Origin: Acetobacter oeni
GTDB taxonomy: Bacteria > Pseudomonadota > Alphaproteobacteria > Acetobacterales > Acetobacteraceae
DNA: 64,000 bases
Assembly (NCBI RefSeq): GCF_011516825.1
Contig: NZ_WOTA01000003.1
Span: forward strand, 124,001 to 188,000
Reading direction: 5' to 3'
Made by a program: the position numbers and the translations under genes. Below the pieces are notes generated by a model. The model saw nothing but the letters and a program-made list of their open reading frames with translations, was not told the DNA's origin and made no database searches. Position 1 is the stretch's first letter, and every line of letters starts with the position of its first letter. Positions 1 to 9,236 of this stretch are shown in pieces.

Positions 1-660
1 AAGCTGGGTATGACCCGGCTCTTTAAAGAAGACGGCACACATGTGCCCGTCACCGTCCTGCACCTCGACGACGTGCAGGTAGTGGAGTCGAAGACCGAGG
101 AACGTGACGGTTATACCGCCGTTCAGCTCGGTCTCGGCAAAGCCAAGGTAAAGAACGTCACAAAGCCGAACCGCGGCCATTTCGCCCGGGTTCAGGTCGA
201 GCCGAAAAAGGTTCTGCGCGAATTCCGCGTGGCCCCTGACGCTGTGCTCGCAGCCGGAACCCGCATTCTCGCCTCGCACTTCATTGTGGGGCAGAAAGTG
301 GACGTGTGCGGCACCAGCAAGGGTAAAGGTTTTGCCGGCGCGATGAAGCGCTGGAACTTTGCCGGCCTCGAAGCATCGCATGGTGTTTCGGTCTCTCACC
401 GTTCCCATGGTTCAACCGGCAACCGTCAGGATCCCGGCAAGACCTTCAAGAACAAGAAGATGGCAGGCCATCTTGGTGATGAGCGGGTGACAACGCTGAA
501 CCTTGAAGTGGCGGCGATCGATCCGGACAAGAACCTGATCATGATTCGCGGTTCCATCCCTGGCGCCAAGAACGGACTCGTTATGGTCCGTGACGCTATC
601 AAAAAGGCCCGTCATGCTGAGGCGCCGTATCCGGCTGCACTCGCGACGGCGGAAGGCTGA
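1..660 (+). CDS. rplC: 50S ribosomal protein L3 (5' end outside window)
   Basis: Large-subunit protein that binds near the peptidyl-transferase centre. The reading frame is open from base 1 (K-L-G-M-T-R...), and in the family this stretch follows roughly ten N-terminal residues, so the true start lies just upstream and the gene is partial. The extended loop is visible around residues 125-160 ([13 protein letters not shown], then [20 protein letters not shown]), the segment that reaches the catalytic centre in known L3 proteins. It is followed after 5 bases by rplD, as in S10 operons. Confidence 0.97.
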   Translation, partial: KLGMTRLFKEDGTHVPVTVLHLDDVQVVESKTEERDGYTAVQLGLGKAKVKNVTKPNRGHFARVQVEPKKVLREFRVAPDAVLAAGTRILASHFIVGQKVDVCGTSKGKGFAGAMKRWNFAGLEASHGVSVSHRSHGSTGNRQDPGKTFKNKKMAGHLGDERVTTLNLEVAAIDPDKNLIMIRGSIPGAKNGLVMVRDAIKKARHAEAPYPAALATAEG

Positions 661-665
661 GGATA

Positions 666-1280
666 ATGGAACTCGATATCAAAACTCTCGATAACGGCAG
701 CGCGGGAACGCAGACGCTTCCGGACGAGATTTTCGCGATCGCACCACGCCCTGACATTATGGCTCGCGTCGTTCATTGGCAGCTCGCAAAGCGCCGTGCC
801 GGCAACCATAAGGTAAAGGGCATGGGCGAAGTCTCCGGAACGACCAAAAAGCCCTACAAGCAGAAGGGCACAGGTTCGGCACGTCAGGGCTCGCTGCGCG
901 CGCCGCAGTTCCGCACCGGTGGCGCCGTTCACGGTCCGGTCGTTCGTGATCACGGTTACGACCTGCCTAAGAAGGTTCGTCGTCTCGGTCTGATCTCGGC
1001 GCTTTCGCAAAAAGCGAAAGACGGCAAGCTGATCGTTCTTGATGCTGCTTCAGGTGTGACGAAAACGGCTGAGCTGGCTGTTAAGCTGAGAGCTCTCGGC
1101 TGGAAGTCAGCCCTGATTGTTGACGGTGCGGTTGATGAAGGTTTCGTTCGCGCAGCGCGTAATCTGCCGAAGATCGATGTTCTGCCGACAATCGGCGCGA
1201 ATGTTTATGACATTCTGAACCATGATGTCCTCGCTATTACGCGTGATGGCGTCGAGAAGCTGAAGGAGCGGCTGGCATGA
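666..1280 (+). CDS. rplD: 50S ribosomal protein L4
   Basis: 204-residue L4, a 23S rRNA-binding protein whose long loop lines the exit tunnel. The loop signature is seen around residues 55-85 ([15 protein letters not shown], then [13 protein letters not shown]). In enterobacteria L4 represses its own operon; whether that holds here cannot be read from this sequence. The 3' end overlaps rplW by 4 bases (ATGA), so the two are probably translationally coupled. Confidence 0.97.
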   Translation: MELDIKTLDNGSAGTQTLPDEIFAIAPRPDIMARVVHWQLAKRRAGNHKVKGMGEVSGTTKKPYKQKGTGSARQGSLRAPQFRTGGAVHGPVVRDHGYDLPKKVRRLGLISALSQKAKDGKLIVLDAASGVTKTAELAVKLRALGWKSALIVDGAVDEGFVRAARNLPKIDVLPTIGANVYDILNHDVLAITRDGVEKLKERLA

Positions 1281-1612
1281 CAAACGTGCTTGCGATCCGT
1301 AAGAAAGCGGAGCGGCTGTCTCGTGAGGCGATGTTCGACATCGTTCGTGCGCCGCTGATCACGGAAAAGGCGACTGCACTGTCTGAGAAGAACCAGATGG
1401 TCTTCAAGGTTGCGCTGTCGGCGACAAAGCCGGAGATCAAAGTCGCTGTCGAGATTTTGTTTGGCGTCAAGGTTCTTGGCGTCAACACGCTCGTGCAAAA
1501 AGGTAAAGCGAAGCGCTTTAAAGGTCGTCCCGGCCAGCGCTCCGATATCAAGAAGGCGTTCGTCCAACTCGCGGAAGGTCAGTCCATCGACCTGACCGCG
1601 AAACTGGCGTGA
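1277..1612 (+). CDS. rplW: 50S ribosomal protein L23
   Basis: L23 sits at the tunnel exit and docks trigger factor and SRP. The core begins at about residue 19 ([15 protein letters not shown]), preceded by an 18-residue basic extension. I keep the upstream ATG at 1277 because it overlaps the rplD stop (ATGA) and has GGAG upstream. An internal ATG at 1331 would give the E. coli-like short form. The C-terminal part ([21 protein letters not shown]) is typical. Confidence 0.95.
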   Translation: MTNVLAIRKKAERLSREAMFDIVRAPLITEKATALSEKNQMVFKVALSATKPEIKVAVEILFGVKVLGVNTLVQKGKAKRFKGRPGQRSDIKKAFVQLAEGQSIDLTAKLA

Positions 1613-1628
1613 CGCGGGGTATCCACAC

Positions 1629-2459
1629 ATGGCACTGAAGCACTTTAATCCCGTCACGCCGAGCCTTCGCGGCACGGTGCTGGTGGACCGGTCCGAGCTC
1701 TGGAAGGGCAAGCCGGTCAAACGGCTGACCGAGGGTAAGAACAAATCCGGCGGTCGTAATAATCATGGTCGTACGACATCGCGCTTTCGTGGTGGCGGAC
1801 ACAAGCAGTCGTATCGCTATGTCGATTTCAAGCGTCGGAAGCTTGACGTTATCGGCATGATCGAGCGTCTGGAATATGATCCCAACCGCACGGCCTTCAT
1901 CGCTCTGGTGAAGTACGAAGATGGTGAGCTGGCCTATATTCTGGCGCCGCAGCGCGTAAAGGCCGGAGATCAGGTCGTTGCTGGCGCACGCGTCGATATT
2001 AAGCCTGGTAATGCGATGCCACTTTCCGCCATTCCGGTTGGAACGATCATCCACAACATTGAGCTGAAACAGGGTGCTGGCGGCAAGTTGTCACGTTCGG
2101 CCGGAACCTATGCTCAGCTTGTTGGTAAAGATTCCGGCTACGCACAGATCAAGCTGCAGTCCGGTGAACTGCGTGTTGTTCGCGGCGAATGTTTTGCCAC
2201 GGTTGGTGCGGTGTCGAACCCGGACAACATGAACCAGCACATGGGTAAGGCGGGTCGTTCCCGCTGGCTGGGTCGCCGCCCGCATAACCGCGGCGTGGTT
2301 ATGAACCCGGTCGATCATCCGCATGGTGGTGGTGAAGGTCGTACCTCCGGTGGCCGTCATCCGGTTACACCGTGGGGTAAGCCGACTAAAGGTTATAAGA
2401 CGAGGGTCAACAAGCGTACGGACAGTCTGATTATCCGTCGCCGGAAGACCGGCAAGTAA
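1629..2459 (+). CDS. rplB: 50S ribosomal protein L2
   Basis: 276-residue L2, one of the most conserved 23S rRNA-binding proteins, needed for subunit joining and peptidyl transfer. The diagnostic C-terminal motif with the essential histidine is present ([20 protein letters not shown], about residues 228-247). Length is normal for the family. The gene lies 16 bases after rplW and 12 before rpsS, in standard S10 order. Confidence 0.98.
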   Translation: MALKHFNPVTPSLRGTVLVDRSELWKGKPVKRLTEGKNKSGGRNNHGRTTSRFRGGGHKQSYRYVDFKRRKLDVIGMIERLEYDPNRTAFIALVKYEDGELAYILAPQRVKAGDQVVAGARVDIKPGNAMPLSAIPVGTIIHNIELKQGAGGKLSRSAGTYAQLVGKDSGYAQIKLQSGELRVVRGECFATVGAVSNPDNMNQHMGKAGRSRWLGRRPHNRGVVMNPVDHPHGGGEGRTSGGRHPVTPWGKPTKGYKTRVNKRTDSLIIRRRKTGK

Positions 2460-2471
2460 GGGGCAAAAGAG

Positions 2472-2750
2472 ATGGCACGTTCCGTCTGGAAAGGCCCGTT
2501 CGTGGACGGGTATCTGCTGAACAAAGCCGACGCATCGCGCGCTTCGGGTCGTAACGAGGTGATCAAAATCTGGTCGCGTCGTTCCACGATTCTGCCGCAG
2601 TTCGTCGGACTGACCTTCGGTGTTTATAATGGTCATAAGTTCCTGCCCGTGCAGGTGAGCGAGAATATGGTCGGACATAAGTTCGGTGAGTTCTCGCCCA
2701 CCCGTACATTCCATGGGCATGGCGCTGACAAGAAGTCGAAGCGGGGCTGA
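2472..2750 (+). CDS. rpsS: 30S ribosomal protein S19
   Basis: 92-residue S19, a head protein of the small subunit that works with S13 at the subunit interface. The start [16 protein letters not shown] and the internal segment [29 protein letters not shown] match the family over the full length. The stop lies 1 base before the rplV start. Confidence 0.97.
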   Translation: MARSVWKGPFVDGYLLNKADASRASGRNEVIKIWSRRSTILPQFVGLTFGVYNGHKFLPVQVSENMVGHKFGEFSPTRTFHGHGADKKSKRG

Positions 2751-2751
2751 G

Positions 2752-3159
2752 ATGAGTAAAGCGAAGCATCCCCGTACACTGGCTGAGAACGAGGCGCAGG
2801 CGGTTACACGGAATATCCGTGTGAGTCCGCGTAAGCTCGGTCTGGTAGCCGGTCTGATCCGCAACAAGCCGGCTTCTCTTGCTGTGGCAACGCTGACCTT
2901 CTCGAAGCGTCGTATTGCTCAGGAAGTAAAGAAGACGCTGGAAAGCGCTATCGCGAATGCGGAAAACAACCATCAGCTTGATGTCGATCAGCTGGTGGTT
3001 AAAACCGCAGACGTTGGTAAGTCGATCGTTATGCGGCGTTTCCATGCGCGTGGTCGTGGTCGTTCTGCTCGGATCGAGAAGTTCTTCAGCCACCTGAAGA
3101 TCGTCGTCGCTGAGCGTGCACCCGAGCCAGAGGCAAAGACGGAAGAGAAGGCGGCCTGA
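2752..3159 (+). CDS. rplV: 50S ribosomal protein L22
   Basis: 135-residue L22, whose beta-hairpin lines the exit tunnel. I chose ATG 2752 ([16 protein letters not shown]), one base after the rpsS stop. The same frame stays open further upstream but would overlap rpsS by 22 codons. The conserved tip of the hairpin is seen at [14 protein letters not shown]. The C-terminus carries an added Glu/Ala-rich tail ([12 protein letters not shown]), common in alphaproteobacteria. Confidence 0.95.
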   Translation: MSKAKHPRTLAENEAQAVTRNIRVSPRKLGLVAGLIRNKPASLAVATLTFSKRRIAQEVKKTLESAIANAENNHQLDVDQLVVKTADVGKSIVMRRFHARGRGRSARIEKFFSHLKIVVAERAPEPEAKTEEKAA

Positions 3160-3161
3160 CG

Positions 3162-3839
3162 ATGGGACATAAAGTCAATCCGATCGGGCTTCGGCTCGGT
3201 ATTAATCGCACATGGGACAGCCGCTGGTATGCTGGCGCAGATTACTCCCGGCTGCTGCATGACGACCTGAAACTGCGCGCATTCCTGCGTCGTCGTTTAT
3301 CCGGCGCGGGTGTGTCCCGCGTGGTGATTGAGCGTCCGGCCAAAAAGCCGCGTATCACCATCTATGCGGCTCGTCCGGGCGTGGTGATCGGCAAGAAGGG
3401 ACAGGATATTGATGCGCTGCGTAAGCAGCTGACCGCGATGGCGGGCGTTGAGGTGTCGCTGAATATTGTCGAGATCCGTAAGCCGGAAATCGATGCGACC
3501 CTCGTTGCCGAGAATATCGCTCAGCAGCTTGAGCGTCGTGTGGCTTTCCGTCGTGCGATGAAGCGTGCGGTCCAGTCCGCCATGCGTCTTGGCGCACAGG
3601 GTATCCGGATCAACTGTTCCGGTCGTCTGGGCGGCGCTGAAATCGCCCGTGTCGAGTGGTATCGTGAAGGCCGTGTGCCGCTGCACACGCTCCGCGCCGA
3701 TATTGATTATGGAACTGCAACGGCAAAGACGACCTATGGGACGTGCGGCGTGAAAGTCTGGATCTTCAAAGGTGAGATCCTGGCACACGATCCGCTGGCT
3801 CAGGATCGCCGCGCCGCCGAGCAGGCGCCGCAGCGCTGA
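3162..3839 (+). CDS. rpsC: 30S ribosomal protein S3
   Basis: 225-residue S3, at the mRNA entry channel of the small subunit. A type II KH domain is visible with its GxxG-like loop ([17 protein letters not shown], about residues 70-86). The C-terminal domain begins around [21 protein letters not shown]. The start [13 protein letters not shown] is canonical and lies 2 bases after the rplV stop. Confidence 0.98.
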   Translation: MGHKVNPIGLRLGINRTWDSRWYAGADYSRLLHDDLKLRAFLRRRLSGAGVSRVVIERPAKKPRITIYAARPGVVIGKKGQDIDALRKQLTAMAGVEVSLNIVEIRKPEIDATLVAENIAQQLERRVAFRRAMKRAVQSAMRLGAQGIRINCSGRLGGAEIARVEWYREGRVPLHTLRADIDYGTATAKTTYGTCGVKVWIFKGEILAHDPLAQDRRAAEQAPQR

Positions 3840-3852
3840 GGGATAGAGAACA

Positions 3853-4269
3853 ATGCTTTCTCCGAAGCGGACTAAATTCCGCAAGGCTCATAAGGGCCGC
3901 ATTCACGGTCTGGCAAAAAGTGCCACTCAGCTGAACTTCGGTACGTTCGGTCTGAAGGCGCTCCAGCCGGAGCGCATCACGGCGCGCCAGATCGAAGCCT
4001 CCCGTCGTGCGATCACACGTGCGATGAAACGTGCCGGTCGCGTGTGGATTCGTATTTTTCCGGATCTTCCAGTCTCGACAAAGCCTGCCGAAGTGCGTAT
4101 GGGCTCCGGCAAGGGGTCCCCTGAATACTGGGTAGCCCGCGTGCGACCGGGTCGTATTCTGTTCGAGATTGAAGGCGTTCCGCCGGAAGTCGCGCGTGAA
4201 GCGCTGGCTCTCGGTGCCGCAAAGCTGCCGATCAAGACGAAATTCGTGACCCGAATCGGAGAGGCGTAA
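3853..4269 (+). CDS. rplP: 50S ribosomal protein L16
   Basis: 138-residue L16, which helps form the A-site region of the large subunit. The start [16 protein letters not shown] and the conserved loop ([19 protein letters not shown], about residues 76-94) are standard. The stop is followed directly by the rpmC start with one intervening base. Confidence 0.97.
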   Translation: MLSPKRTKFRKAHKGRIHGLAKSATQLNFGTFGLKALQPERITARQIEASRRAITRAMKRAGRVWIRIFPDLPVSTKPAEVRMGSGKGSPEYWVARVRPGRILFEIEGVPPEVAREALALGAAKLPIKTKFVTRIGEA

Positions 4270-4270
4270 G

Positions 4271-4510
4271 ATGAGCAAGGCAACGAAGCCGGCTGATCTG
4301 CGTGCGAAATCCGTTGATGAGCTGCAGACGCTTCTTCTTGATCTGAAGCGCGAGCAGTTCAATCTTCGGTTCCAGCAGGCGACCGGTCAGAATGAAGGTG
4401 TATCGCGGGTTCGCGTTGTGCGTCGCGATATTGCCCGCATCAAGACGATCGTGGCTGAAGCCGCGAAGAAAAATGCAGCAGGGGCAGTCGCCTCTGCTGC
4501 GAAAGCCTGA
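4271..4510 (+). CDS. rpmC: 50S ribosomal protein L29
   Basis: 79-residue L29, a helical-hairpin protein near the tunnel exit. The family core is [31 protein letters not shown], with the second helix [18 protein letters not shown] short Ala/Lys-rich tail ([16 protein letters not shown]) extends it beyond the usual 63-70 residues. Confidence 0.95.
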   Translation: MSKATKPADLRAKSVDELQTLLLDLKREQFNLRFQQATGQNEGVSRVRVVRRDIARIKTIVAEAAKKNAAGAVASAAKA

Positions 4511-4521
4511 GGGAGCCGTTA

Positions 4522-4794
4522 ATGCCGAAGCGCATTCTGAGCGGACGCGTAACGAGCGATAAGATGGACAAGACGGTTACCGTTCTTGTTGATCGTCGTG
4601 TTATGCACCCGCTCTATAAGAAGTTCATTCGTCGCTCGAAGAAGTATGCGGCGCATGATGAACAGAATCAGTGCAGGATTGGGGACGCGGTACGCATTGA
4701 AGAGTGCACGCCGATCTCCAAACGCAAGACCTGGACGGTCATTGCGCGCAACGGTGAGACCGTTGTCGCAGCGACGTCCGGCGTCGCTGCGTAA
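4522..4794 (+). CDS. rpsQ: 30S ribosomal protein S17
   Basis: 90-residue S17, a primary 16S rRNA-binding OB-fold protein. Visible family motifs are [19 protein letters not shown] and [19 protein letters not shown], followed by [19 protein letters not shown]. It stands between rpmC and rplN as expected. Confidence 0.96.
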   Translation: MPKRILSGRVTSDKMDKTVTVLVDRRVMHPLYKKFIRRSKKYAAHDEQNQCRIGDAVRIEECTPISKRKTWTVIARNGETVVAATSGVAA

Positions 4795-4810
4795 CAGGGG
4801 TATAAGGTAA

Positions 4811-5179
4811 ATGATCCATCCCGAGACCAACCTTGAGGTCGCCGATAATTCCGGTGCCCGTCAGGTGCAGTGCATTAAGGTGCTGGGCGGCTCCAAGCGG
4901 AAGTCCGCCTCGGTCGGCGACGTGATCGTCGTTTCCGTTAAGGAAGCGATTCCCCGTGGAAAGGTGAAGAAAGGTGACGTCCATCAGGCCGTCATCGTTC
5001 GTACGTCCTACCCGGTACGTCGTGCCGACGGCAGCGCAATCCGTTTCGACCGGAATGCTGCGGTTCTGATTAACAAGCAGCAGGAGCCGATCGGCACCCG
5101 CATCTTTGGCCCGGTGGTCCGTGAACTGCGTGCGCGCAAATTCATGAAGATCATCTCGCTGGCGCCGGAGGTGCTGTAA
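4811..5179 (+). CDS. rplN: 50S ribosomal protein L14
   Basis: 122-residue L14, which forms intersubunit bridges. Diagnostic segments are [20 protein letters not shown] and the C-terminal [19 protein letters not shown]. The length is exactly that of the family. The last base of the stop is the first base of the rplX ATG (TAATG junction). Confidence 0.98.
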   Translation: MIHPETNLEVADNSGARQVQCIKVLGGSKRKSASVGDVIVVSVKEAIPRGKVKKGDVHQAVIVRTSYPVRRADGSAIRFDRNAAVLINKQQEPIGTRIFGPVVRELRARKFMKIISLAPEVL

Positions 5180-5499
5180 TGGCTGCTCGCATTAAAAAAG
5201 GTGATACCGTCGTTGTAACGACGGGTTCATCCAAAGGTACGCGCGGCGAAGTGCTTTCCGTGAACCCGACTGCAAACAAGGCAGTCGTGCGCGGAGTGGC
5301 GATTGCAAAGCGGCGTAAAAAGCCGTCGCGCATGGGCGAAGAAGGTGGAATCATCTCGCGTGAAGCGCCGGTTCACCTGTCCAATCTCGCGCTCATTGAT
5401 CCGAAGAGCGAGAAGCCAACGAAGGTTGGTTTCCGTGTGCTCGATGATGGTCGCAAAGTCCGCGTGGCGAAAGTCACGGGCGAAGTGATTGAAGGCTGA
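5179..5499 (+). CDS. rplX: 50S ribosomal protein L24
   Basis: 106-residue L24, an assembly initiator of the large subunit. The N-terminal KOW motif is visible ([20 protein letters not shown]). The middle [20 protein letters not shown] is typical. It shares one base with the preceding rplN stop and is followed after 10 bases by rplE. Confidence 0.96.
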   Translation: MAARIKKGDTVVVTTGSSKGTRGEVLSVNPTANKAVVRGVAIAKRRKKPSRMGEEGGIISREAPVHLSNLALIDPKSEKPTKVGFRVLDDGRKVRVAKVTGEVIEG

Positions 5500-5509
5500 G
5501 GGGCTGATA

Positions 5510-6079
5510 ATGTCGGATAATTCAAACGCAGGCGCTTCGCCCCGCCTTCTGCAGCGCTACCGGACAGAACTCACCGGTCAGCTTCGCGAGCAGTTTGGCT
5601 ATAAAAACGTCATGCAAATTCCTCGTCTTGAGAAGATTGTTCTCAATATGGGTGTGGGTGAGGCCGCCGGAGACCAGAAGAAGCTGGATGCAGCGCTGGG
5701 TGACATGATGCTGATCGCAGGTCAGCGTCCGGTCAAAACCATCGCGAAAAAGGCGATCGCTGGTTTCAAAATCCGTGAAGGTCTCCCGATCGGCTGTAAA
5801 GTCACGCTGCGCAAAACCCGTATGTTCGAGTTTCTCGACCGTCTGGTGACCATTGCCATGCCGCGTATCCGCGATTTCCGCGGCCTGCCGGCTAACAAAG
5901 GCTTCGACGGACGCGGCAACTTTGCGATGGGTCTCAAGGAACAGATTATTTTTCCTGAGATCGAGTATGACAAAGTCGACACCGTCCGTGGTATGGACAT
6001 CATCTTTGTGACGACAGCGAAGACCGATGCCGAAGCGAAGGCGCTGCTGAAGGCGTTCGATCTGCCCTTCGTCGGGTAA
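5510..6079 (+). CDS. rplE: 50S ribosomal protein L5
   Basis: 189-residue L5, the 5S rRNA-binding protein of the central protuberance. I start at ATG 5510 ([14 protein letters not shown]), because an in-frame ATG at 5489 would lie inside rplX. Conserved segments are [17 protein letters not shown] and [21 protein letters not shown]. It is followed by an unusually long gap for this operon (149 bases) before rpsN. Confidence 0.96.
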   Translation: MSDNSNAGASPRLLQRYRTELTGQLREQFGYKNVMQIPRLEKIVLNMGVGEAAGDQKKLDAALGDMMLIAGQRPVKTIAKKAIAGFKIREGLPIGCKVTLRKTRMFEFLDRLVTIAMPRIRDFRGLPANKGFDGRGNFAMGLKEQIIFPEIEYDKVDTVRGMDIIFVTTAKTDAEAKALLKAFDLPFVG

Positions 6080-6228
6080 TCGTTCCGCTGATATTCGTTC
6101 CCTGTGGCGGCAAAGTCATCGCAGGGTATTATTGTGCTTCACGACCCGGGTCCCGGATCGGGGTCCGAAGCTAAAGGTTTTGGAAAACCGCTGGAATGGT
6201 CCGGCAGGTTCCGGAGGGTAAATCAGGC

Positions 6229-6534
6229 ATGGCCAAGATTTCCGCCGTCACTCGCAACGCAAAGCGCGCCCACATGGCGCAGCGTGACAAAGCGAAGCGT
6301 ATGGCGCTCAAAAATATCGTGATGGATCGTTCTCTGCCGATGGAAGATCGGTTTGATGCTTCCATGAAGCTGGCTGAGTTGCCACGTAACGGCTCGCGCG
6401 TCCGCGTCCGTCTGCGTTGTGAACTCACCGGTCGTTCGCGCGGTAACTACCGCAAGTTCAGACTCTGTCGTATTGCGCTCCGCGATCTGGCCTCCAATGG
6501 CCATATCCCCGGTGTCGTGAAGGCAAGCTGGTAA
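6229..6534 (+). CDS. rpsN: 30S ribosomal protein S14 (zinc-free long form)
   Basis: 101-residue S14. The start at 6229 ([16 protein letters not shown]) is preceded by CCGGAGGG; an in-frame ATG 33 bases upstream adds a non-homologous leader. The CxxC zinc ribbon of short S14 proteins is absent: only single cysteines occur (in LRCELTG and RLCRIAL), so this is the C-minus form. The conserved core [19 protein letters not shown] is seen. Confidence 0.96.
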   Translation: MAKISAVTRNAKRAHMAQRDKAKRMALKNIVMDRSLPMEDRFDASMKLAELPRNGSRVRVRLRCELTGRSRGNYRKFRLCRIALRDLASNGHIPGVVKASW

Positions 6535-6543
6535 GGGCGGACG

Positions 6544-6942
6544 ATGTCACTTTCTGATCCATTGGGTGATATGCTCACCCGTATCCGGAATGCTCAGCGG
6601 GCGCGTCACGCTGCCTGTGTCGCTCCGGCCTCCAAGCTGCGTGCCAGCGTTCTCGAAGCTCTGAAGCGGGAAGGTTATATCCGCGGTTTCTCTGTTGAAG
6701 AGATCCGCAAGGGTATTTCCCAGATCCGCATCGAGCTGAAATACACGGATGGCGATCCGGTTATTAAGGAAATCCATCGTGTTTCCCGCCCGGGCCGTCG
6801 TGTCTATTCGAAGATCAAAGAACTGCCGCGGGTTTATGCCGGACTGGGTGTCTCCATCCTGTCCACCCCACGCGGGGTTCTTTCCGACGCAGAAGCGCGC
6901 GCTGCCAATGTTGGTGGCGAAGTGCTCTGCCGCGTCTTCTGA
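6544..6942 (+). CDS. rpsH: 30S ribosomal protein S8
   Basis: 132-residue S8, a primary 16S rRNA binder; in E. coli it represses the spc operon. The start MSLSDPLGDMLTRIRNAQRA and the C-terminal VSILSTPRGVLSDAEARAANVGGE match the family. It sits 9 bases after rpsN and 10 before rplF. Confidence 0.97.
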   Translation: MSLSDPLGDMLTRIRNAQRARHAACVAPASKLRASVLEALKREGYIRGFSVEEIRKGISQIRIELKYTDGDPVIKEIHRVSRPGRRVYSKIKELPRVYAGLGVSILSTPRGVLSDAEARAANVGGEVLCRVF

Positions 6943-6952
6943 GGAGGGATAA

Positions 6953-7486
6953 ATGTCGCGCGTAGGCAAATATCCCGTTGAAGTTCCGTCCGGCGTTTCG
7001 GTTTCGATAGCTGATGGAATTTTTACGGCGAAAGGAAAGCTCGGCGAGCTGACGCTGCCGCTCTCCTCCCATGTTGAGACGACGATCGATGACGGCAAGG
7101 TCTCGGTCCGGCCTCTCGGCACCGTGGCTCAGGCCCGTATGATGTGGGGCACGACCCGTGCTCTCGTCGCTTCGATGGTTAAAGGGGTCTCCGAGGGGTA
7201 CTCGAAGACGCTGGAAATCACCGGAACGGGTTATCGTGCAGCGGTTCAGGGCTCGAACCTGGTTATGAACCTCGGTTATTCGCATGACGTGGTCTATCCG
7301 ATTCCTCAGGGAATCAAGATCACGACACCACGTCCGACCGCAGTTGTTGTCGAAGGAATCGATAAACAGCGTGTCGGTCAGGTTGCGCTGGATATCCGGA
7401 GCTTCCGCAAGCCTGAGCCTTACAAAGGCAAGGGTGTGCGCTACTCGACCGAGACCATTCGTCGTAAGGAAGGCAAGAAGAAGTAA
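6953..7486 (+). CDS. rplF: 50S ribosomal protein L6
   Basis: 177-residue L6, near the sarcin-ricin loop. The start [15 protein letters not shown] and the C-terminal signature around [20 protein letters not shown] are diagnostic. The stop overlaps the ATG of rplR by one base (TAATG). Confidence 0.97.
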   Translation: MSRVGKYPVEVPSGVSVSIADGIFTAKGKLGELTLPLSSHVETTIDDGKVSVRPLGTVAQARMMWGTTRALVASMVKGVSEGYSKTLEITGTGYRAAVQGSNLVMNLGYSHDVVYPIPQGIKITTPRPTAVVVEGIDKQRVGQVALDIRSFRKPEPYKGKGVRYSTETIRRKEGKKK

Positions 7487-7848
7487 TGAGCACGCAACAG
7501 GAATTGCGGGACCGGCGGAGCAAACGCCTCCGGTTCCAGCTCCGCCGCAAGGCCGGCGGGCGTCCGCGCCTGTCGGTGTTCCGCTCGGGCAAGAATATCT
7601 ACGCTCAGATCATCGACGATGCAGGTGGCCGCACGTTGGCTTCCGCTTCGTCGCTCGAGCAGGATTTCCGGTCCCAGGGCACGAAAGGCACGAACCGCGA
7701 CGCAGCAACTTCTGTCGGAAAGCTGATCGCGGAACGCGCGACCGCTGCCGGCGTGAAGCAGGTCGTCTTCGACCGCGGCGCTTATCTGTATCATGGGCGC
7801 GTCCGTGCGCTGGCGGAGGCTGCCCGCGAGGGCGGTCTCTCGTTCTGA
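7486..7848 (+). CDS. rplR: 50S ribosomal protein L18
   Basis: 120-residue L18, which binds 5S rRNA together with L5. Family segments are [18 protein letters not shown] and the C-terminus [20 protein letters not shown]. Normal length, in tight series between rplF and rpsE. Confidence 0.97.
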   Translation: MSTQQELRDRRSKRLRFQLRRKAGGRPRLSVFRSGKNIYAQIIDDAGGRTLASASSLEQDFRSQGTKGTNRDAATSVGKLIAERATAAGVKQVVFDRGAYLYHGRVRALAEAAREGGLSF

Positions 7849-7861
7849 GGGAGGTCACGTA

Positions 7862-8434
7862 ATGGCACGTGAACCGAGAGAAGGCGGCAGGGGCCGTGAG
7901 CGCGATCGTGACCGCGAAGGCGACGATCTGATCGACAAACTCGTCACGATCAATCGTGTGGCGAAAGTGGTGAAGGGCGGACGTCGTTTCGCGTTCGCTG
8001 CTCTTGTCGTCGTCGGTGACCAGAAAGGTCGTGTGGGATATGGAGCGGGTAAAGCCCGTGAAGTGCCGGAAGCGATCCGTAAGGCAACCGAGCGCGCGAA
8101 GCGCGGCATGATCCGCGTTCCGATGAAGGAGGGCCGCACCCTTCATCATGATGTTGCTGGACATTTCGGCGCTGGCAAAGTGGTTCTGCGTTCGGCTGAC
8201 GCCGGAACAGGTATCATCGCTGGTGGTCCTATGCGTGCGGTGTTCGAGAGCCTTGGTATTAACGACGTTGTTGCCAAGTCACTTGGAACCCGTAACCCGC
8301 ATAACATGGTGAAAGCCACGTTTGCTGCTCTTGAGCGTTGCGCCAGCCCTCGTTCCGTGGCGAGCCGCCGTGGTAAGAAGGTTGTCGATATCTTGGGTAA
8401 GCGCGAGCAGGCAGCGGAGGGCGCTGATGTCTGA
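7862..8434 (+). CDS. rpsE: 30S ribosomal protein S5
   Basis: 190-residue S5, important for decoding fidelity. I start at ATG 7862 ([20 protein letters not shown]), preceded by GAGGGAGG; the frame is open upstream inside rplR. The N-terminal tail is strongly Arg/Asp/Glu-rich before the S5 core ([20 protein letters not shown], then [17 protein letters not shown]). The 3' end overlaps rpmD by 8 bases. Confidence 0.95.
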   Translation: MAREPREGGRGRERDRDREGDDLIDKLVTINRVAKVVKGGRRFAFAALVVVGDQKGRVGYGAGKAREVPEAIRKATERAKRGMIRVPMKEGRTLHHDVAGHFGAGKVVLRSADAGTGIIAGGPMRAVFESLGINDVVAKSLGTRNPHNMVKATFAALERCASPRSVASRRGKKVVDILGKREQAAEGADV

Positions 8435-8615
8435 GGCAAAGACAACGGTCCGTGTTACCCAGATTGCGTCCGGTAACGGACGTAAGCCGGGCCAGCAGGC
8501 AACGCTGATCGGTCTTGGTTTGAATAAGATCGGTCGTACGCGAGAACTGCAGGACACGCCTTCTGTGCGTGGCATGCTACGCAAGGTAGCCCACCTGATT
8601 AAGGTGGAGGGTTGA
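8427..8615 (+). CDS. rpmD: 50S ribosomal protein L30
   Basis: 62-residue L30. ATG 8427 lies inside the rpsE stop region (8-base overlap). The sequence has the family pattern ([20 protein letters not shown], then [19 protein letters not shown]). The frame is open further upstream inside rpsE, but only this start gives the normal length. Confidence 0.94.
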   Translation: MSEAKTTVRVTQIASGNGRKPGQQATLIGLGLNKIGRTRELQDTPSVRGMLRKVAHLIKVEG

Positions 8616-8616
8616 A

Positions 8617-9111
8617 ATGAATCTGAATGAACTCCGCGATAACGAAGGTTCCCGTTATCGCAAGAAACGTCTCGGTCGCGGTATTGGCTCCGGCAAGGGT
8701 AAGACATCCGGTAAGGGTGTCAAAGGTCAGAAGGCACGCGAAGGTGTGTCTCTGAATGGGTTTGAAGGTGGTCAGTTGCCACTCTATCGGCGTATGCCGA
8801 AGCGTGGCTTTAAGAACATCTTTCGTAAGGTCTACGCCCCGGTTAACCTTGGCGCCGTCGATAAGGCAATCACCGACGGTAAGCTGGACGGGTCTGCTGT
8901 CGTGAACGAGGAGGCTCTTCGCAAGGCGGGTCTCGTTGGTACAGGTAAAGTCGCTGGTATCCGCCTTCTGGCTCGGGGTGAGATCTCTCGCGCCATTAAT
9001 GTCGAGGTCGCTGGCGCCTCTGCTTCCGCGATCGCGGCTGTTGAGAAAGCCGGTGGCTCAGTGAAGACTACGGTCGCACCGAAACAGGCAGGCGAAGCTG
9101 CGTCGTCGTGA
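8617..9111 (+). CDS. rplO: 50S ribosomal protein L15
   Basis: 164-residue L15, a late-assembly protein of the large subunit. The Gly/Lys-rich N-terminal signature is seen ([20 protein letters not shown]), with [19 protein letters not shown] following. Downstream, 125 bases containing three hairpins separate it from secY. Confidence 0.97.
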   Translation: MNLNELRDNEGSRYRKKRLGRGIGSGKGKTSGKGVKGQKAREGVSLNGFEGGQLPLYRRMPKRGFKNIFRKVYAPVNLGAVDKAITDGKLDGSAVVNEEALRKAGLVGTGKVAGIRLLARGEISRAINVEVAGASASAIAAVEKAGGSVKTTVAPKQAGEAASS

Positions 9112-9123
9112 CATTCGGGAACG

Positions 9124-9154
9124 GACTGGTATGGTAAAGACCAGTCTGATTTTT
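9124..9154 (+). terminator. Terminator-like hairpin between rplO and secY
   Basis: The stem GACTGGT (9124-9130) pairs perfectly with ACCAGTC (9140-9146) around a 9-base loop and is followed by TGATTTTTC. The shape is that of a weak intrinsic terminator or attenuator on the transcript leading to secY. Function is inferred. Confidence 0.5.
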
Positions 9155-9187
9155 CCTGTGGCTTTGCAGACCCCGGCGTCTGCCATA

Positions 9188-9219
9188 ACAGCGTCCCGCT
9201 TTGCGGCGGCGCTGTTTTT
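9188..9219 (+). terminator. Second terminator-like hairpin before secY
   Basis: The outer stem ACAGCG/CGCTGT (9188-9193 with 9210-9215) and inner stem CCGC/GCGG enclose a TTT loop, followed by five T residues (9215-9219). A third short stem, GCAGA/TCTGC, lies just upstream at 9166-9183. This is a better terminator candidate than the first hairpin. It ends only 17 bases before the secY start, so it may act as an attenuator of secY-adk. Confidence 0.55.
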
Positions 9220-9236
9220 CGTGAAAGGACAGGCGT

